This document shows, in pieces, positions 1-9,125 of a DNA stretch of 64,000 bases. The translations under genes and the position numbers were made by a program. The notes under the pieces were generated by a model, which saw only the letters and a list, made by a program, of their open reading frames with translations, searched no databases and was not told where the DNA came from. The stretch comes from Sutcliffiella horikoshii (GTDB lineage Bacteria > Bacillota > Bacilli > Bacillales > Bacillaceae_I). The DNA is taken from NCBI RefSeq assembly GCF_020524325.1, contig NZ_JAIVKY010000007.1, positions 434,001 through 498,000 of the forward strand, written 5' to 3'. Position 1 is the stretch's first letter. Every line of letters starts with the position of its first letter.

Positions 1-1407
1 GCTGCGATTAAGCTCGAAATGAGTAGCTACGTTCCTTTTGTCCTATTGAATTTTGGCGTTATCATGTTGCTTTTATTTAAAAAATATATTTTTAATATGG
101 ATTTTATCTTAGTGACAATTTATGTTTTGCTTGCATCTACCTTTTTAAATAATGCATTCTTTTCGGTGAATTTGGGTTTTTTCAGTTTGTTTCCCTATAG
201 AATATTATTAATTATCGTAGGGGCTTTAATTGTCTTAAACCTTTACAGGAGTAATTTCAGAGAAAACCTCTGGTCAGACTGGAAGAATGTAAAAGTTAAA
301 GGAAGCCTGCTATTTTTTGTGTTTTGGTTATATTATGCTTTGTTCACGTTACTTTGGGCAAAGTCTGTAAACGATGGAATTAAGTACATATCTATTTTGG
401 TTATGGGGATATTCTTGCTCTTTGTTGTTACTCTTTTTATTAATAATGTTAATAGATTAACCGTATTCTTCTACATATGGGTGTCTATGTCGATTTTTCT
501 AATGCTGATAGGGTACGTAAACAATTTGTTTGAGTTTCAATTGCCAAGTTCTACTCTTTACGATGGGCCAGAATACAAGGCTCATTACCCAACGGCTGTC
601 TTTTTCAATCAAAATGATTTTGCGACCTTCTTATCTATTACTTTGTTTTTCTTCTTATCCTTAATTAGGAATGGCAAAAGCTTGTCTGTAAAAATTGTTG
701 GGATTGTACTTTCATTAGGGGCGCTTCATCTCATTATGCTAACAGACTCTAGGGCAAGCCAGTTGGCTGCAGTAGCGGGAGTAGGATTATATCTATTTTT
801 ATTGAGTAGTACCTACATTAAAAAATGGTTACTGATTATGGGATCCGTTGGAACAGCTTTATTCATTGCAATTTTTTACAGTAAGTTGTGGGAGAAAATT
901 AGCTCTTTGTTCTTCAGTCCAACAATCCGAGATTTTTCAGCTGCTCTACCATCTAATGAGGGAAGGGCAAATTTAATGAGAAATGCATTGTATTTTACAT
1001 TTGATTCCTTTGGCTTGGGGATTGGTGCGGGAAATGCTGAGTATTATATGGAGAACTACTCCATATTCGACACAGATGAAGTAGTGAATATTCATTTTTG
1101 GTTCTTAGAGATTTTAACTAATTTTGGGATAATTGTGTTTCTTGGGTATATCACCTTATATGCATATTTAATGTACAAGCTATATCAATATTATCAAAGA
1201 GGTTTAACTAATAATTATAAGTTGTTTGTAGAAGCATTATTAGTTAGCCTAGGTGCCTTTGTATTCTCAAGTATAAGCCCTAGTTCTGTAGCGAACCTCT
1301 ATTTCCATTGGGTATTGTTTGCATTTGCTTTAGCAACGTTAAATGTTCTAAGGAACCAATCAGCATCCAACAGTTTACCGAAAATATCCCAGCCGCCTGG
1401 TTACTAA
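1..1407 (+). CDS. tuaE: Teichuronic acid polymerase/O-antigen ligase-like protein TuaE (5' end not in window)
   Basis: Polytopic membrane protein of the O-antigen ligase/polymerase (Wzy-like) type, with about ten hydrophobic segments and a long central extracytoplasmic part containing SRASQ around residue 248. It should join lipid-linked teichuronic acid repeat units outside the membrane. The assignment rests mainly on context: a Wzz-like protein and two glycosyltransferases with the lengths and order of B. subtilis tuaF, tuaG and tuaH follow directly. The frame is open to base 1, and the ATG at 19 has no ribosome site in the 18 bases before it, so the true start probably lies upstream and the gene is 5'-truncated by the window. 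The family is poorly conserved, so the exact substrate is inferred. Confidence 0.75.
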   Translation, partial: AAIKLEMSSYVPFVLLNFGVIMLLLFKKYIFNMDFILVTIYVLLASTFLNNAFFSVNLGFFSLFPYRILLIIVGALIVLNLYRSNFRENLWSDWKNVKVKGSLLFFVFWLYYALFTLLWAKSVNDGIKYISILVMGIFLLFVVTLFINNVNRLTVFFYIWVSMSIFLMLIGYVNNLFEFQLPSSTLYDGPEYKAHYPTAVFFNQNDFATFLSITLFFFLSLIRNGKSLSVKIVGIVLSLGALHLIMLTDSRASQLAAVAGVGLYLFLLSSTYIKKWLLIMGSVGTALFIAIFYSKLWEKISSLFFSPTIRDFSAALPSNEGRANLMRNALYFTFDSFGLGIGAGNAEYYMENYSIFDTDEVVNIHFWFLEILTNFGIIVFLGYITLYAYLMYKLYQYYQRGLTNNYKLFVEALLVSLGAFVFSSISPSSVANLYFHWVLFAFALATLNVLRNQSASNSLPKISQPPGY

Positions 1408-1417
1408 GGAGGAAATT

Positions 1418-2101
1418 ATGGAAAATTTAATTCATGCAATAGTGAAAAGAGTAAAAAGAAGTCTCCCCTTTATCATTATCATTCCCTTGCTACTAGCGGG
1501 GCTTGGGTACTTTTTTGAAACGAACTCAAAGAGTGTTATTACCTATCGTGGGGAGGCTGTCGTTTCCTTAGGTTATTATGATGATATGAATCTGAATGAG
1601 TCTGAAACAGCTAAACCAATTCTTTTGAATTATTCTTTTTTGAATGATTTATTCAAAAGCTATACTAGAGAAGAAATAGAGGAAATTAAATCAACTGTCA
1701 AAGTGGATACTCCCTCTTCCTCTCGCATGTCTATAAGTTATGAAGGAGAATCTGAGGAAAAGGTAAGAGAAGTTCTGACAACCCTTGTCGAAGGCTTTTT
1801 AGCGTATGATTCCGAAAACTTTGAAGAAAAACAATCTGTGTTAGAAACCAATTTCCGAGAATTGGAAAAAGAGACAGTCAGTCAAGCAGCAAAAGTAGAA
1901 AAGCAAAGATTTATATATGAGTTGCAGACAGACTTGCTAGCTATATATCCTGCAGAATTAGCTGAGCCCATTAAAGTAAATGAATTTAAAATGGAAGACT
2001 TTTCAGCGAAAAAACGAGCTGTTTTGGGCGGATTAATTGGCGTGAGCATTGCATTTGCTTATGTAGCAATTCCGATATTATTTAGAGAAGAAACTTTGTA
2101 A
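1418..2101 (+). CDS. tuaF: Wzz-like chain length/polysaccharide co-polymerase TuaF
   Basis: Membrane protein of 227 residues with one transmembrane helix near the N-terminus (about 14-31) and a second near the C-terminus (about 201-220), flanking an extracytoplasmic helical region. This is the layout of Wzz/capsule chain-length regulators, and the length matches TuaF of B. subtilis. It has no tyrosine-kinase domain. AAGGAGG stands 7 bases before the ATG, and the gene starts 10 bases after the tuaE stop, so it is translated within the same operon. Likely role: modulating teichuronic acid chain length together with the neighbouring polymerase. Confidence 0.75.
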   Translation: MENLIHAIVKRVKRSLPFIIIIPLLLAGLGYFFETNSKSVITYRGEAVVSLGYYDDMNLNESETAKPILLNYSFLNDLFKSYTREEIEEIKSTVKVDTPSSSRMSISYEGESEEKVREVLTTLVEGFLAYDSENFEEKQSVLETNFRELEKETVSQAAKVEKQRFIYELQTDLLAIYPAELAEPIKVNEFKMEDFSAKKRAVLGGLIGVSIAFAYVAIPILFREETL

Positions 2102-2116
2102 GGTGGTGTATAGTTT

Positions 2117-2875
2117 ATGTCTTCGCCTTCAGTGTCCGTCATCACTCCATCTTATAATGCAGAGAAGTTTATACAGGAGACAATAAATTCTGTAAAAGGA
2201 CAAACCATGACAGATTGGGAAATGATAATTGTTGATGATTGCTCCAGCGATCGTACAAGAGACATCCTTAAGGAAAATGCAGCTATTGACTCTAGAATAA
2301 AGGTAATTCTACTTGAAAAAAATAGTGGTGCTGCAGTAGCAAGAAATACAGCATTAAAAAATGCACGAGGAAATTTCATTGCTTTTTTAGATAGTGATGA
2401 CCTATGGAAACCCGAAAAGCTTGAAAAACAAATCCAGTATATGAAGAAGAATGACTTTGCTTTTACTTTTTCTGCCTATGAATTAATGGATGAAGAAAGT
2501 CAGATGCTTCAAAAAGTAATAAAAGCACCAGAAAGCATTGATTATAAAGGGCTGTTGAAAAATACAATTATCGGTTGTCTTACTGTAATGCTTGATCGAA
2601 GCAAAGTTGGTGATGTACAGATGCCAGATATTAGAACACGACAGGATTTTGCCCTTTGGTTGTCAATTTTACGTAAAGGCCATATTGCACACGGTATACA
2701 GGAGCCTTTGTCCATCTACAGGCTTGTTGAAGGGTCGATATCAAGTAACAAACTTAAGACTGCAAAAAGAAACTGGTATGTATATAGGGAAATTGAAAAA
2801 TTGAGTCTTCCTTATGCAAGTTGGTGCTTTGTCAACTATGCCTTCTATGCACTTAAAAAACGATTAGAAGCTTAA
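2117..2875 (+). CDS. tuaG: Family 2 glycosyltransferase TuaG
   Basis: GT-A fold family 2 glycosyltransferase of 252 residues. The N-terminus has the typical beta strand with VSVITPSYNAEKFI, then IIVDDCSSDRT (nucleotide-binding Asp) and the metal-binding FLDSDDLW around residues 92-99. It has no membrane helix, so it is cytoplasmic or membrane-peripheral and adds a sugar to the lipid-linked teichuronic acid unit. The length equals that of B. subtilis TuaG and the position after tuaF matches. AAGGTGG precedes the ATG by about 10 bases. The donor sugar cannot be read from the sequence. Confidence 0.8.
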   Translation: MSSPSVSVITPSYNAEKFIQETINSVKGQTMTDWEMIIVDDCSSDRTRDILKENAAIDSRIKVILLEKNSGAAVARNTALKNARGNFIAFLDSDDLWKPEKLEKQIQYMKKNDFAFTFSAYELMDEESQMLQKVIKAPESIDYKGLLKNTIIGCLTVMLDRSKVGDVQMPDIRTRQDFALWLSILRKGHIAHGIQEPLSIYRLVEGSISSNKLKTAKRNWYVYREIEKLSLPYASWCFVNYAFYALKKRLEA

Positions 2876-2886
2876 AGGGTGATTTT

Positions 2887-4047
2887 ATGAATAATAAAAA
2901 AAATATACATGTCATTGTGGCCACAGGTGAATGGGATCAGGACAATCTAAGGTATAGGCGGCATAGGCTAGCTGAGTATCTTGAGTCTCATCCTGATACA
3001 GAGGAAGTAATCTGGGTATGTCCTTCCATAACAAAACATGCAGACTCTTTCAGGTTACTTGAGAATGGCATTAAACAGTATACTGCCAATGATATTCACT
3101 CTCACAAGCTCTCACGGTTCGGCCGATATTTTGACATTTTTTATAAAGGGAAGCTGCAACGTTTAAAAAGGTATTTGGATGGAAAAAGCACTCAATCGTC
3201 TTTATACCTCTGGTGCACATTTCCTGGTTTTCCGGGAATGGTGGACCTTTGTGCATGGAAAGAAACTATTTATGATTGCAGTGACTATTGGGCATCTTCT
3301 ATAACAGGAAATAAAAATATAGTATTAATGATGAGAGAGAAAAGTATTTTGCAGGCGGAAAAAAGAATCGCGGAAAATGTTGACAAGATCTTCTGCACAT
3401 CCGATTTTCTTTATGAGAATCTGAAACAGGAATATAACATCAAGGCTGATCAGTTCGTAATGGAAAATGGTGTAGAATATGATTTGTTTCAAACATCTGA
3501 AAAACCTACGGGAATGGAAAGGAAATCTGATTTGGTTTTAGGTTTTATTGGAGGAATTAAACCAAAGTTGGATTTTGACATGCTTTATCGCCTAATGAGT
3601 CTGAAGTCAAATTGGGAGCTATTGCTTGTTGGGCCTGATGGAACAGATGGTCATCCAGACTTCAAAAAGTTACAGTCCCTAAACAATGTAAAATGGGTAG
3701 GTAAAGTTCCGCCAATGGAAGTGCCACATTATATGAATGCTTTAGATATTGGTATCCTACCATATATAAAATCACCATATAATAATGCAGTATTTCCACT
3801 TAAGCTCTTTGAATTTCTTGGTGCTGGGAAGCCGGTAGTGGGAATGAACCTTCCTTCTACACAGAAATTTTCTGAGCAAAATGTGTATGAGTATCTTATA
3901 AACGATACAGCAGATAATGTCATTGCAACTTGCGAAACACTTACTTCCACAAGCAATGCCTCTATTGTGAAAAGGAGAAAAGAGTTGGCAGCATCAAAGG
4001 ACTGGAAAAATATTTTTGAAAAGATGTATCAAATAGTAATGAAATAA
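2887..4047 (+). CDS. tuaH: GT4-type glycosyltransferase TuaH
   Basis: GT-B fold glycosyltransferase of 386 residues. The N-terminal half begins with HVIVATGEWDQDNLRYRR; the C-terminal nucleotide-sugar domain contains LVLGFIGGIKPKLDF (about 218-232) and PLKLFEFLGAGKPVVG (about 306-321), the usual donor-binding block. It resembles TuaH of B. subtilis in length and in being the last gene of the tua operon. A strong terminator follows immediately. Role inferred: a glycosyl transfer step in teichuronic acid assembly. Confidence 0.78.
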   Translation: MNNKKNIHVIVATGEWDQDNLRYRRHRLAEYLESHPDTEEVIWVCPSITKHADSFRLLENGIKQYTANDIHSHKLSRFGRYFDIFYKGKLQRLKRYLDGKSTQSSLYLWCTFPGFPGMVDLCAWKETIYDCSDYWASSITGNKNIVLMMREKSILQAEKRIAENVDKIFCTSDFLYENLKQEYNIKADQFVMENGVEYDLFQTSEKPTGMERKSDLVLGFIGGIKPKLDFDMLYRLMSLKSNWELLLVGPDGTDGHPDFKKLQSLNNVKWVGKVPPMEVPHYMNALDIGILPYIKSPYNNAVFPLKLFEFLGAGKPVVGMNLPSTQKFSEQNVYEYLINDTADNVIATCETLTSTSNASIVKRRKELAASKDWKNIFEKMYQIVMK

Positions 4048-4050
4048 CAG

Positions 4051-4087
4051 AAAAACCCCTGACGAACTTTTCTTGTCAGGGGTTTTT
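4051..4087 (+). terminator. Terminator of the tua operon
   Basis: A perfect 13-bp stem (AAAAACCCCTGAC at 4051-4063 with GTCAGGGGTTTTT at 4075-4087) and an 11-base loop, starting three bases after the tuaH stop. The A-rich 5' arm and T-run at the 3' end make it a classic rho-independent terminator. Confidence 0.93.
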
Positions 4088-4192
4088 CTATGTATGAGCT
4101 TTATCCTCCTAGCAGATGTAACTTTTTAACAGGTTTTTCGTCTATTGATATGGGTATTGTATAAAGTACAGCTTGTAAAATTTCTTAAAGTC

Positions 4193-4220
4193 TTTGTTAC
4201 ATTCTTAACTCAATTATAAT
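4193..4220 (+). promoter_or_regulatory. Candidate sigma-A promoter for tagO
   Basis: A consensus TATAAT at 4215-4220 lies about 110 bases before the tagO start. The best -35 candidate is TTTGTT at 4193-4198 with a 16-base spacer, which is weak. Position after the tua terminator supports a separate promoter for tagO. The -10 is convincing, the -35 is not. Confidence 0.4.
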
Positions 4221-4330
4221 GTGGAATTCCTTATGAGCTTTGCTAAAATTAGAACGTAATCAGGTGAAAACAAGTCCGATAATTGGATTCCGATATACTA
4301 TATGAAAAATAATACTAGGTGGTTATCAAA

Positions 4331-5392
4331 ATGGACATAAATTTACTTATCACATTTATTGCATCCTTTGTTACGGTTCTTTTTGTTACACCGTTAATAA
4401 TAAAACTTGCCCATAAAATCGGGGCAACGGATAAGCCGAACAAACGTAAAGTTCATCAAAAGATAATGCCGAGACTTGGTGGACTTGCAATTTTTATTGG
4501 AGTCATTGTTGGTTATATGGTCTCAGGACTATATGATGAGAGAATATACGGTATTATTGTAGGTGCAATTATTATTGTCATAATTGGTGTCCTCGATGAT
4601 ATGTATGAATTGAAAGCAAGAACGAAACTATTGGGTCAGTTCCTTGTTGCAGGGGTAGTTGTATACACAGGACTAAAAATTGAGTTTCTAACCATTCCAT
4701 TTGTAGTGGAGCGCTTTGATCTTGGTTGGATGGCAATTCCAATTACAATAATCTGGATTATAGGAATCACAAATGCAATAAACTTAATTGATGGCCTAGA
4801 TGGCTTGGCAGCAGGGATATCTTCTATCGCAATCGCAACATTGGCTGTCATGGCTGGGATAGCTGGAAAAGAGCTAATTTTAACATTGTGTCTTGTCATT
4901 TTGGCAAGTACCATAGGGTTTCTGTTTTTCAACTTTCATCCGGCAAAAATCTTTATGGGCGATACCGGGGCGCTCTTTCTAGGATATTGTATAGCAGTAC
5001 TTTCCTTATTAGGGTTATATAAAAGCGTTACCTTGTTCAGTTTTTTAATCCCCATAATTATTCTTGGGGTACCAGTGTTCGATACTGCATTCGCCATTAT
5101 CAGGAGAATACTAAACAAGCAGCCAATTTCAGCCCCTGATAAAAGTCACTTACACCATAGGCTATTGGCGAAGGGGATTTCTCATCGAAATACAGTTTTG
5201 CTAATTTACGCATTCGGTATATTCTTTAGTATCTGTGCGGTGTTGCTAACCACAGCGACATTTTTTGGAGCAATTCTCATTTTTGCTGCACTAATTGTAA
5301 TTACTCAATTCATTGCAGAGCTTGTTGGAATCATTAACGCAAAGTACAAACCGGTGATGGATTTTTATAAAAAGGTAACAGGGAAAAATTAA
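4331..5392 (+). CDS. tagO: Undecaprenyl-phosphate GlcNAc-1-phosphate transferase TagO
   Basis: MraY/WecA-family integral membrane enzyme of 353 residues. It transfers GlcNAc-1-phosphate from UDP-GlcNAc to undecaprenyl phosphate, the first step of wall teichoic and teichuronic acid synthesis. Visible family marks: DKPNKRKVHQKIMPRLGG near the N-terminus, the Asp pair in GVLDDMYELKARTKLLGQ, NAINLIDGLDGLAAG, FMGDTGALFLG, and the cytoplasmic histidine motif SHLHHRLLAKG. About eleven hydrophobic helices. A GTG in frame at 4319 overlaps the AGGTGG ribosome site (4317-4322), so the ATG at 4331, 8 bases past it, is chosen. It stands between tuaH and surface-polymer genes; in B. subtilis tagO is also next to tuaH. 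Confidence 0.92.
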   Translation: MDINLLITFIASFVTVLFVTPLIIKLAHKIGATDKPNKRKVHQKIMPRLGGLAIFIGVIVGYMVSGLYDERIYGIIVGAIIIVIIGVLDDMYELKARTKLLGQFLVAGVVVYTGLKIEFLTIPFVVERFDLGWMAIPITIIWIIGITNAINLIDGLDGLAAGISSIAIATLAVMAGIAGKELILTLCLVILASTIGFLFFNFHPAKIFMGDTGALFLGYCIAVLSLLGLYKSVTLFSFLIPIIILGVPVFDTAFAIIRRILNKQPISAPDKSHLHHRLLAKGISHRNTVLLIYAFGIFFSICAVLLTTATFFGAILIFAALIVITQFIAELVGIINAKYKPVMDFYKKVTGKN

Positions 5393-5407
5393 ATTAACAA
5401 TTAAGTC

Positions 5408-5451
5408 ACTTGCAATCAGTAATTGTATTTATACAGGTTGCAAGTTTTTTT
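5408..5451 (+). terminator. Terminator after tagO
   Basis: Stem ACTTGCAA (5408-5415) with TTGCAAGT (5438-5445), a 22-base loop, followed by a run of seven T. Moderate strength because of the short stem, but correctly placed 16 bases after the tagO stop. Confidence 0.75.
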
Positions 5452-5478
5452 GTGTCTATTTTTAACACAAATTATATT
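5450..5478 (+). promoter_or_regulatory. Candidate promoter for the GT4/rml operon
   Basis: TTGTGT (5450-5455), 17-base spacer, TATATT (5473-5478). The -35 matches only TTG of the consensus. The -35 is also one arm of an inverted repeat (TTGTGT ... ACACAA, 9-base spacer), which could be an operator. It is the best promoter-like sequence between the tagO terminator and the next gene. Confidence 0.35.
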
Positions 5479-5619
5479 AATAATACAAAGGATGGAAACT
5501 CTACCTGATAAAGAAAGGGTTTTATTATATTACTTTTTTTGCTATGATTGAAAGCGACAAATTTCCCTAAAACTTTAAAAAAATTGTTAATAAATATTTT
5601 TCAAGAAAGGTTTATATTA

Positions 5620-6783
5620 ATGAAAAAAATTAAAGTCTTGTTTTTTATTTATCAGATGGGTGGAGGAGGAGCTGCACGCACTTTATTAAATATTATTAAC
5701 AACTTAGACCGTGCAAAATTTCAACCTGTTTTAGTGACATTAGACTACAACGGTACTTACGAAGAACAACTAAAGAACGATGTTTTATTTATAAAATTAA
5801 AATCTAAAAGGCTAAGTAGGTCAGTCTTTGAATTAGCTAAGATAATAAGAATTAATAAAATTGATTTAATATTTAGTACTATTCCCCGAGTAAATACTAT
5901 AGCTATATTAGCTAAATTAATCTCCTTTACTAATGTGAAATGTGTGATAAGGGAAGCGGACAATTTAGGCGGGGATTTTAAAACTGATATTTTATTAAGA
6001 TTCTTCGGTTTTATGTATAAATTTTCAAATCAGGTTATTTCTCTTTCTAATGGGGTAAAACGGAACCTAATAGAACGTTACAAAGTTAAAGCAAAAGATA
6101 TAGAAGTAATCTACAACCCTGTCGATATATCTGCGATTAAAAGAAGTCTTCACTACGGTGAAATTGATGAAGAAGACAAATCATTGTTCAATACTAACAA
6201 AAAGATTGTTCTAACTGCGGGTAGATTAGTTTCACAAAAAGACCATAGGACTCTATTGAAAGCTTTTGCTAAAATGAATGCTAAAATACCTAGTGAATTG
6301 TTGATACTTGGTACCGGCCCTCTTAAAAATCAATTGAAAGAGTTATGTGATGAGCTGGGAATAAGAAATGCAGTGCATTTTTTAGGTTTTAAGAAAAACC
6401 CATATGTTTATATAATGCATGCAGATCTATTTGTTCTTTCTTCTAAGCATGAAGGGTTTAGTCATGTTATTGCAGAGGCTTTAGCTTCTGAAACTCCTGT
6501 TGTATCAACTAATTGCAAATCTGGTCCAGAAGAGGTATTACAAAAAGGGGAATATGGAAAGCTCTGTGCAGTAGGTGACTACGAAGCATTAGCAGCCAGG
6601 ATGTATGAAATTTTGACCTTGGAAAAATATGAATTGGAATCTATGATAGCTAAAGGTAAAAAGCGTGCAAATGATTTTGATGCATCAACAATTGTTAAAC
6701 AATATGAAGAAGTATTTTTGAAAACTCTAAATAAGCATAATTATAATGGCACGCAGAAAAATACAAAGATGATTGAAGCATAA
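5620..6783 (+). CDS. GT4 family glycosyltransferase of the accessory polysaccharide locus
   Basis: GT-B fold family 4 glycosyltransferase of 387 residues. The N-terminal domain opens with the strand [19 protein letters not shown], typical of GalNAc/GlcNAc transferases of capsule and O-antigen loci. The C-terminal domain has [15 protein letters not shown] (start of the donor domain), LILGTGPLK, and the EX7E motif in [13 protein letters not shown] that binds the donor diphosphate. A TTG at 5548 would add 24 residues before the conserved first strand and lacks a ribosome site; the ATG at 5620 follows AGAAAGG by about 9 bases and is preferred. It is followed closely by rmlA, suggesting one transcript. 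DNA here is visibly AT-rich. Acceptor and sugar unknown. Confidence 0.83.
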   Translation: MKKIKVLFFIYQMGGGGAARTLLNIINNLDRAKFQPVLVTLDYNGTYEEQLKNDVLFIKLKSKRLSRSVFELAKIIRINKIDLIFSTIPRVNTIAILAKLISFTNVKCVIREADNLGGDFKTDILLRFFGFMYKFSNQVISLSNGVKRNLIERYKVKAKDIEVIYNPVDISAIKRSLHYGEIDEEDKSLFNTNKKIVLTAGRLVSQKDHRTLLKAFAKMNAKIPSELLILGTGPLKNQLKELCDELGIRNAVHFLGFKKNPYVYIMHADLFVLSSKHEGFSHVIAEALASETPVVSTNCKSGPEEVLQKGEYGKLCAVGDYEALAARMYEILTLEKYELESMIAKGKKRANDFDASTIVKQYEEVFLKTLNKHNYNGTQKNTKMIEA

Positions 6784-6799
6784 AAAGGAGACACGAGAT

Positions 6800-7678
6800 A
6801 TGAAAGGAATTATTCTGGCAGGGGGAAGTGGAACTCGTCTTTATCCCTTGACAATGGTTACAAGCAAACAGTTACTACCGGTTTATGATAAACCGATGAT
6901 TTATTATCCTCTTTCCACTTTAATGTTAGCAGGGATAAAAGATATTCTAATTATTTCTACACCTGAAGACACACCAAGGTTTGAGGCTTTATTGAAAGAT
7001 GGTTCCCAATTTGGAATCAACCTTCAATATAAGGTTCAAGAAAGTCCTGATGGATTGGCACAAGCTTTCATTATTGGTGAAGAGTTTATTGGTAATGACT
7101 CAGTAGCGATGATATTAGGGGATAATATTTATTATGGTAGTGGAATGAGGAAGATGCTTCAAAGGGCTGCTAATAAAGATGCAGGGGCTACTGTTTTTGG
7201 ATATCATGTACAGGATCCAGAGCGCTTTGGAGTCGTAGAATTTGATGAGGCTGGAAAGGTTTTAAGTGTTGAAGAAAAACCAGAACAGCCAAAATCGAAT
7301 TACGCAATAACAGGTCTTTATTTCTATGATAATCGGGTGTTAGACATTGCCAAAAATGTAAAGCCTTCTAAAAGAGGAGAACTTGAAATCACCTCTATCA
7401 ACGAAGCATACTTGGAGTTGGGTGAGTTAACTGTAGAGCTTTTAGGCCGCGGTTTCACATGGCTTGATACTGGTACTCACCAAAGTTTGGTCGAAGCTAC
7501 AAATTTTGTACGAACAGTAGAAGAGCATCAAGGAATAAAAATTGCAGCTCCTGAAGAAATTGCCTATATTAATGGCTGGATTCCCAAGGATGCCCTTTGG
7601 GAAGCAGGAGAAGGACTTAACAAAACAGGTTATGGTCAATACTTAATGAAAGTCGCTAATGGCGAGATTAAATATTAG
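6800..7678 (+). CDS. rfbA: Glucose-1-phosphate thymidylyltransferase RmlA
   Basis: First enzyme of dTDP-L-rhamnose synthesis: glucose-1-phosphate + dTTP to dTDP-glucose. At 292 residues it has the usual length. The nucleotide-binding signature [18 protein letters not shown] forms the N-terminus, followed by [17 protein letters not shown], and later ILGDNIYYG (metal-binding Asp), [17 protein letters not shown] and TWLDTGTH. An earlier in-frame ATG at 6773 overlaps the upstream gene; AAAAAGGAG at 6782-6790 places the start at 6800. First gene of an rmlACDB block. Confidence 0.95.
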   Translation: MKGIILAGGSGTRLYPLTMVTSKQLLPVYDKPMIYYPLSTLMLAGIKDILIISTPEDTPRFEALLKDGSQFGINLQYKVQESPDGLAQAFIIGEEFIGNDSVAMILGDNIYYGSGMRKMLQRAANKDAGATVFGYHVQDPERFGVVEFDEAGKVLSVEEKPEQPKSNYAITGLYFYDNRVLDIAKNVKPSKRGELEITSINEAYLELGELTVELLGRGFTWLDTGTHQSLVEATNFVRTVEEHQGIKIAAPEEIAYINGWIPKDALWEAGEGLNKTGYGQYLMKVANGEIKY

Positions 7679-7695
7679 ATATAGGGAGATTAGCA

Positions 7696-8262
7696 ATGAA
7701 ATTCATTCAAACAGACTTAGAAGGTGTAATAGTGGTAGAACCGGCAGTCTTTGGAGATTACAGAGGTTGGTTCACAGAAACGTATAATGCAGAAAAAGCA
7801 CGTGAAGCAGGAATAGATTCCATTTTTGTTCAAGATAACCACTCTTTTTCTTCTAAGAAGGGCACATTACGCGGACTGCACTATCAACTAAATCCTAATG
7901 CTCAGGCAAAGTTGGTAAGGTGTACAAAAGGATCCATCTTTGATGTGGCAGTAGATATACGCCAAGGTAGCCCTACTTTTGGAAAATGGTTTGGTATAGA
8001 ACTGAACGAAGAAAACAAAAAACAGCTATTTGTCCCAAGAGGTTTTGCTCATGGTTTTGTGACTTTAACAGAAAATGTTGAAGTGAATTATAAAGTTGAC
8101 GGGCTCTATGCGCCAGAGAGTGATAGAGGTGTTTTATGGAATGATCCTGAGATTGCAATCGATTGGCCGATCGATATCATGCCTACGCTTTCAGAAAAAG
8201 ATGGAAAAGCGCCATTATTAAAAGATGCAGAAATTAACTTTGAATTTGGGTTAACAAAGTGA
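7696..8262 (+). CDS. rfbC: dTDP-4-dehydrorhamnose 3,5-epimerase RmlC
   Basis: Cupin-fold enzyme of 188 residues that epimerises dTDP-4-keto-6-deoxyglucose at C3 and C5, third step of dTDP-L-rhamnose synthesis. The family motifs are present: GDYRGWFTETYN, FVQDNHSFSSKKGTLRGLHY with the catalytic His, FDVAVDIRQGSPTFGKW, and FVPRGFAHGFVTL. GGGAG precedes the ATG. Its stop overlaps the GTG start of rmlD by four bases, so the two are translationally coupled. Confidence 0.95.
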   Translation: MKFIQTDLEGVIVVEPAVFGDYRGWFTETYNAEKAREAGIDSIFVQDNHSFSSKKGTLRGLHYQLNPNAQAKLVRCTKGSIFDVAVDIRQGSPTFGKWFGIELNEENKKQLFVPRGFAHGFVTLTENVEVNYKVDGLYAPESDRGVLWNDPEIAIDWPIDIMPTLSEKDGKAPLLKDAEINFEFGLTK

Positions 8263-9125
8263 AGATATTAGTTACTGGATATACAGGTCAATTAGGCCAT
8301 GATGTTGTTAAGCAAGGGGAAAATATCGGTTTAACAATGATCGGAGTTGGTTCCACTCACTTTGATATTGCACAAAAAGAACAAGTACTATCTTATGTTG
8401 AAAATTTACAACCGGATGCGATTATTCACTGTGCGGCTTATACGGCTGTGGATAATGCAGAAGATGAGATAGAAAAGTGTAACAAAGTCAACATCAACGG
8501 CACAGAATATTTAGCTCTTGCAGCAGCAAAATCCGATGCTAAATTTATATATATTAGTACAGACTATGTATTTGACGGAAAAGGACAAGAGCCTTTTAAA
8601 GAAAACCATATCCCGAACCCGATTGGAACTTATGGAAAATCGAAATTTGCAGGCGAACTACTTGTACAAAACATTTTACATAAGTGGTTTATTGTCCGCA
8701 TTTCATGGGTGTTTGGACAAAATGGTAATAATTTCATTAAAACGATGCTTCGTTTATCTGAGACAAAACAACAATTAAACGTGGTAGGAGATCAGTTTGG
8801 TTCTCCAACTTATACGGAAGACTTGGCAAAGTTATTAATAAATATGGTTCAGACTGAAAAGTACGGCATTTATCATGCATCCAATGAGGGTTTTTGTAAT
8901 TGGGCAGAGTTTGCAGAAGAAGTGTTTCGAATTACGGGAAAAGATGTTAAAGTCACTGCCATTGCAAGTGAAGAGTATCCTACAAGAGCAGTGCGCCCTA
9001 AGAACTCAAAAATGTCTAAGCAATCTCTAGACGATAACGGCTTTGAACGGTTACCTCATTGGAAAGATGCGGTAAAGCGCTATGTAACAGATTTAACTAA
9101 AAATGAGGTGCAATCAAATGAGTAA
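8259..9125 (+). CDS. rfbD: dTDP-4-dehydrorhamnose reductase RmlD
   Basis: Short-chain dehydrogenase-type reductase of 288 residues that makes dTDP-L-rhamnose, the last step of the pathway. It has the N-terminal dinucleotide site ILVTGYTGQLG, the IIHCAAYTAVDNAE block typical of RmlD, YISTDYVFDG, and the catalytic YGKSKFAGE (Tyr-X3-Lys). Starts with GTG at 8259 inside the rmlC stop region. Overlaps the start of rmlB by eight bases. Confidence 0.94.
   Translation: MKILVTGYTGQLGHDVVKQGENIGLTMIGVGSTHFDIAQKEQVLSYVENLQPDAIIHCAAYTAVDNAEDEIEKCNKVNINGTEYLALAAAKSDAKFIYISTDYVFDGKGQEPFKENHIPNPIGTYGKSKFAGELLVQNILHKWFIVRISWVFGQNGNNFIKTMLRLSETKQQLNVVGDQFGSPTYTEDLAKLLINMVQTEKYGIYHASNEGFCNWAEFAEEVFRITGKDVKVTAIASEEYPTRAVRPKNSKMSKQSLDDNGFERLPHWKDAVKRYVTDLTKNEVQSNE

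Noticed and set aside
4319-4330. GTG start for tagO four codons upstream
   Set aside because: The GTG is part of the AGGTGG ribosome site for the ATG at 4331.
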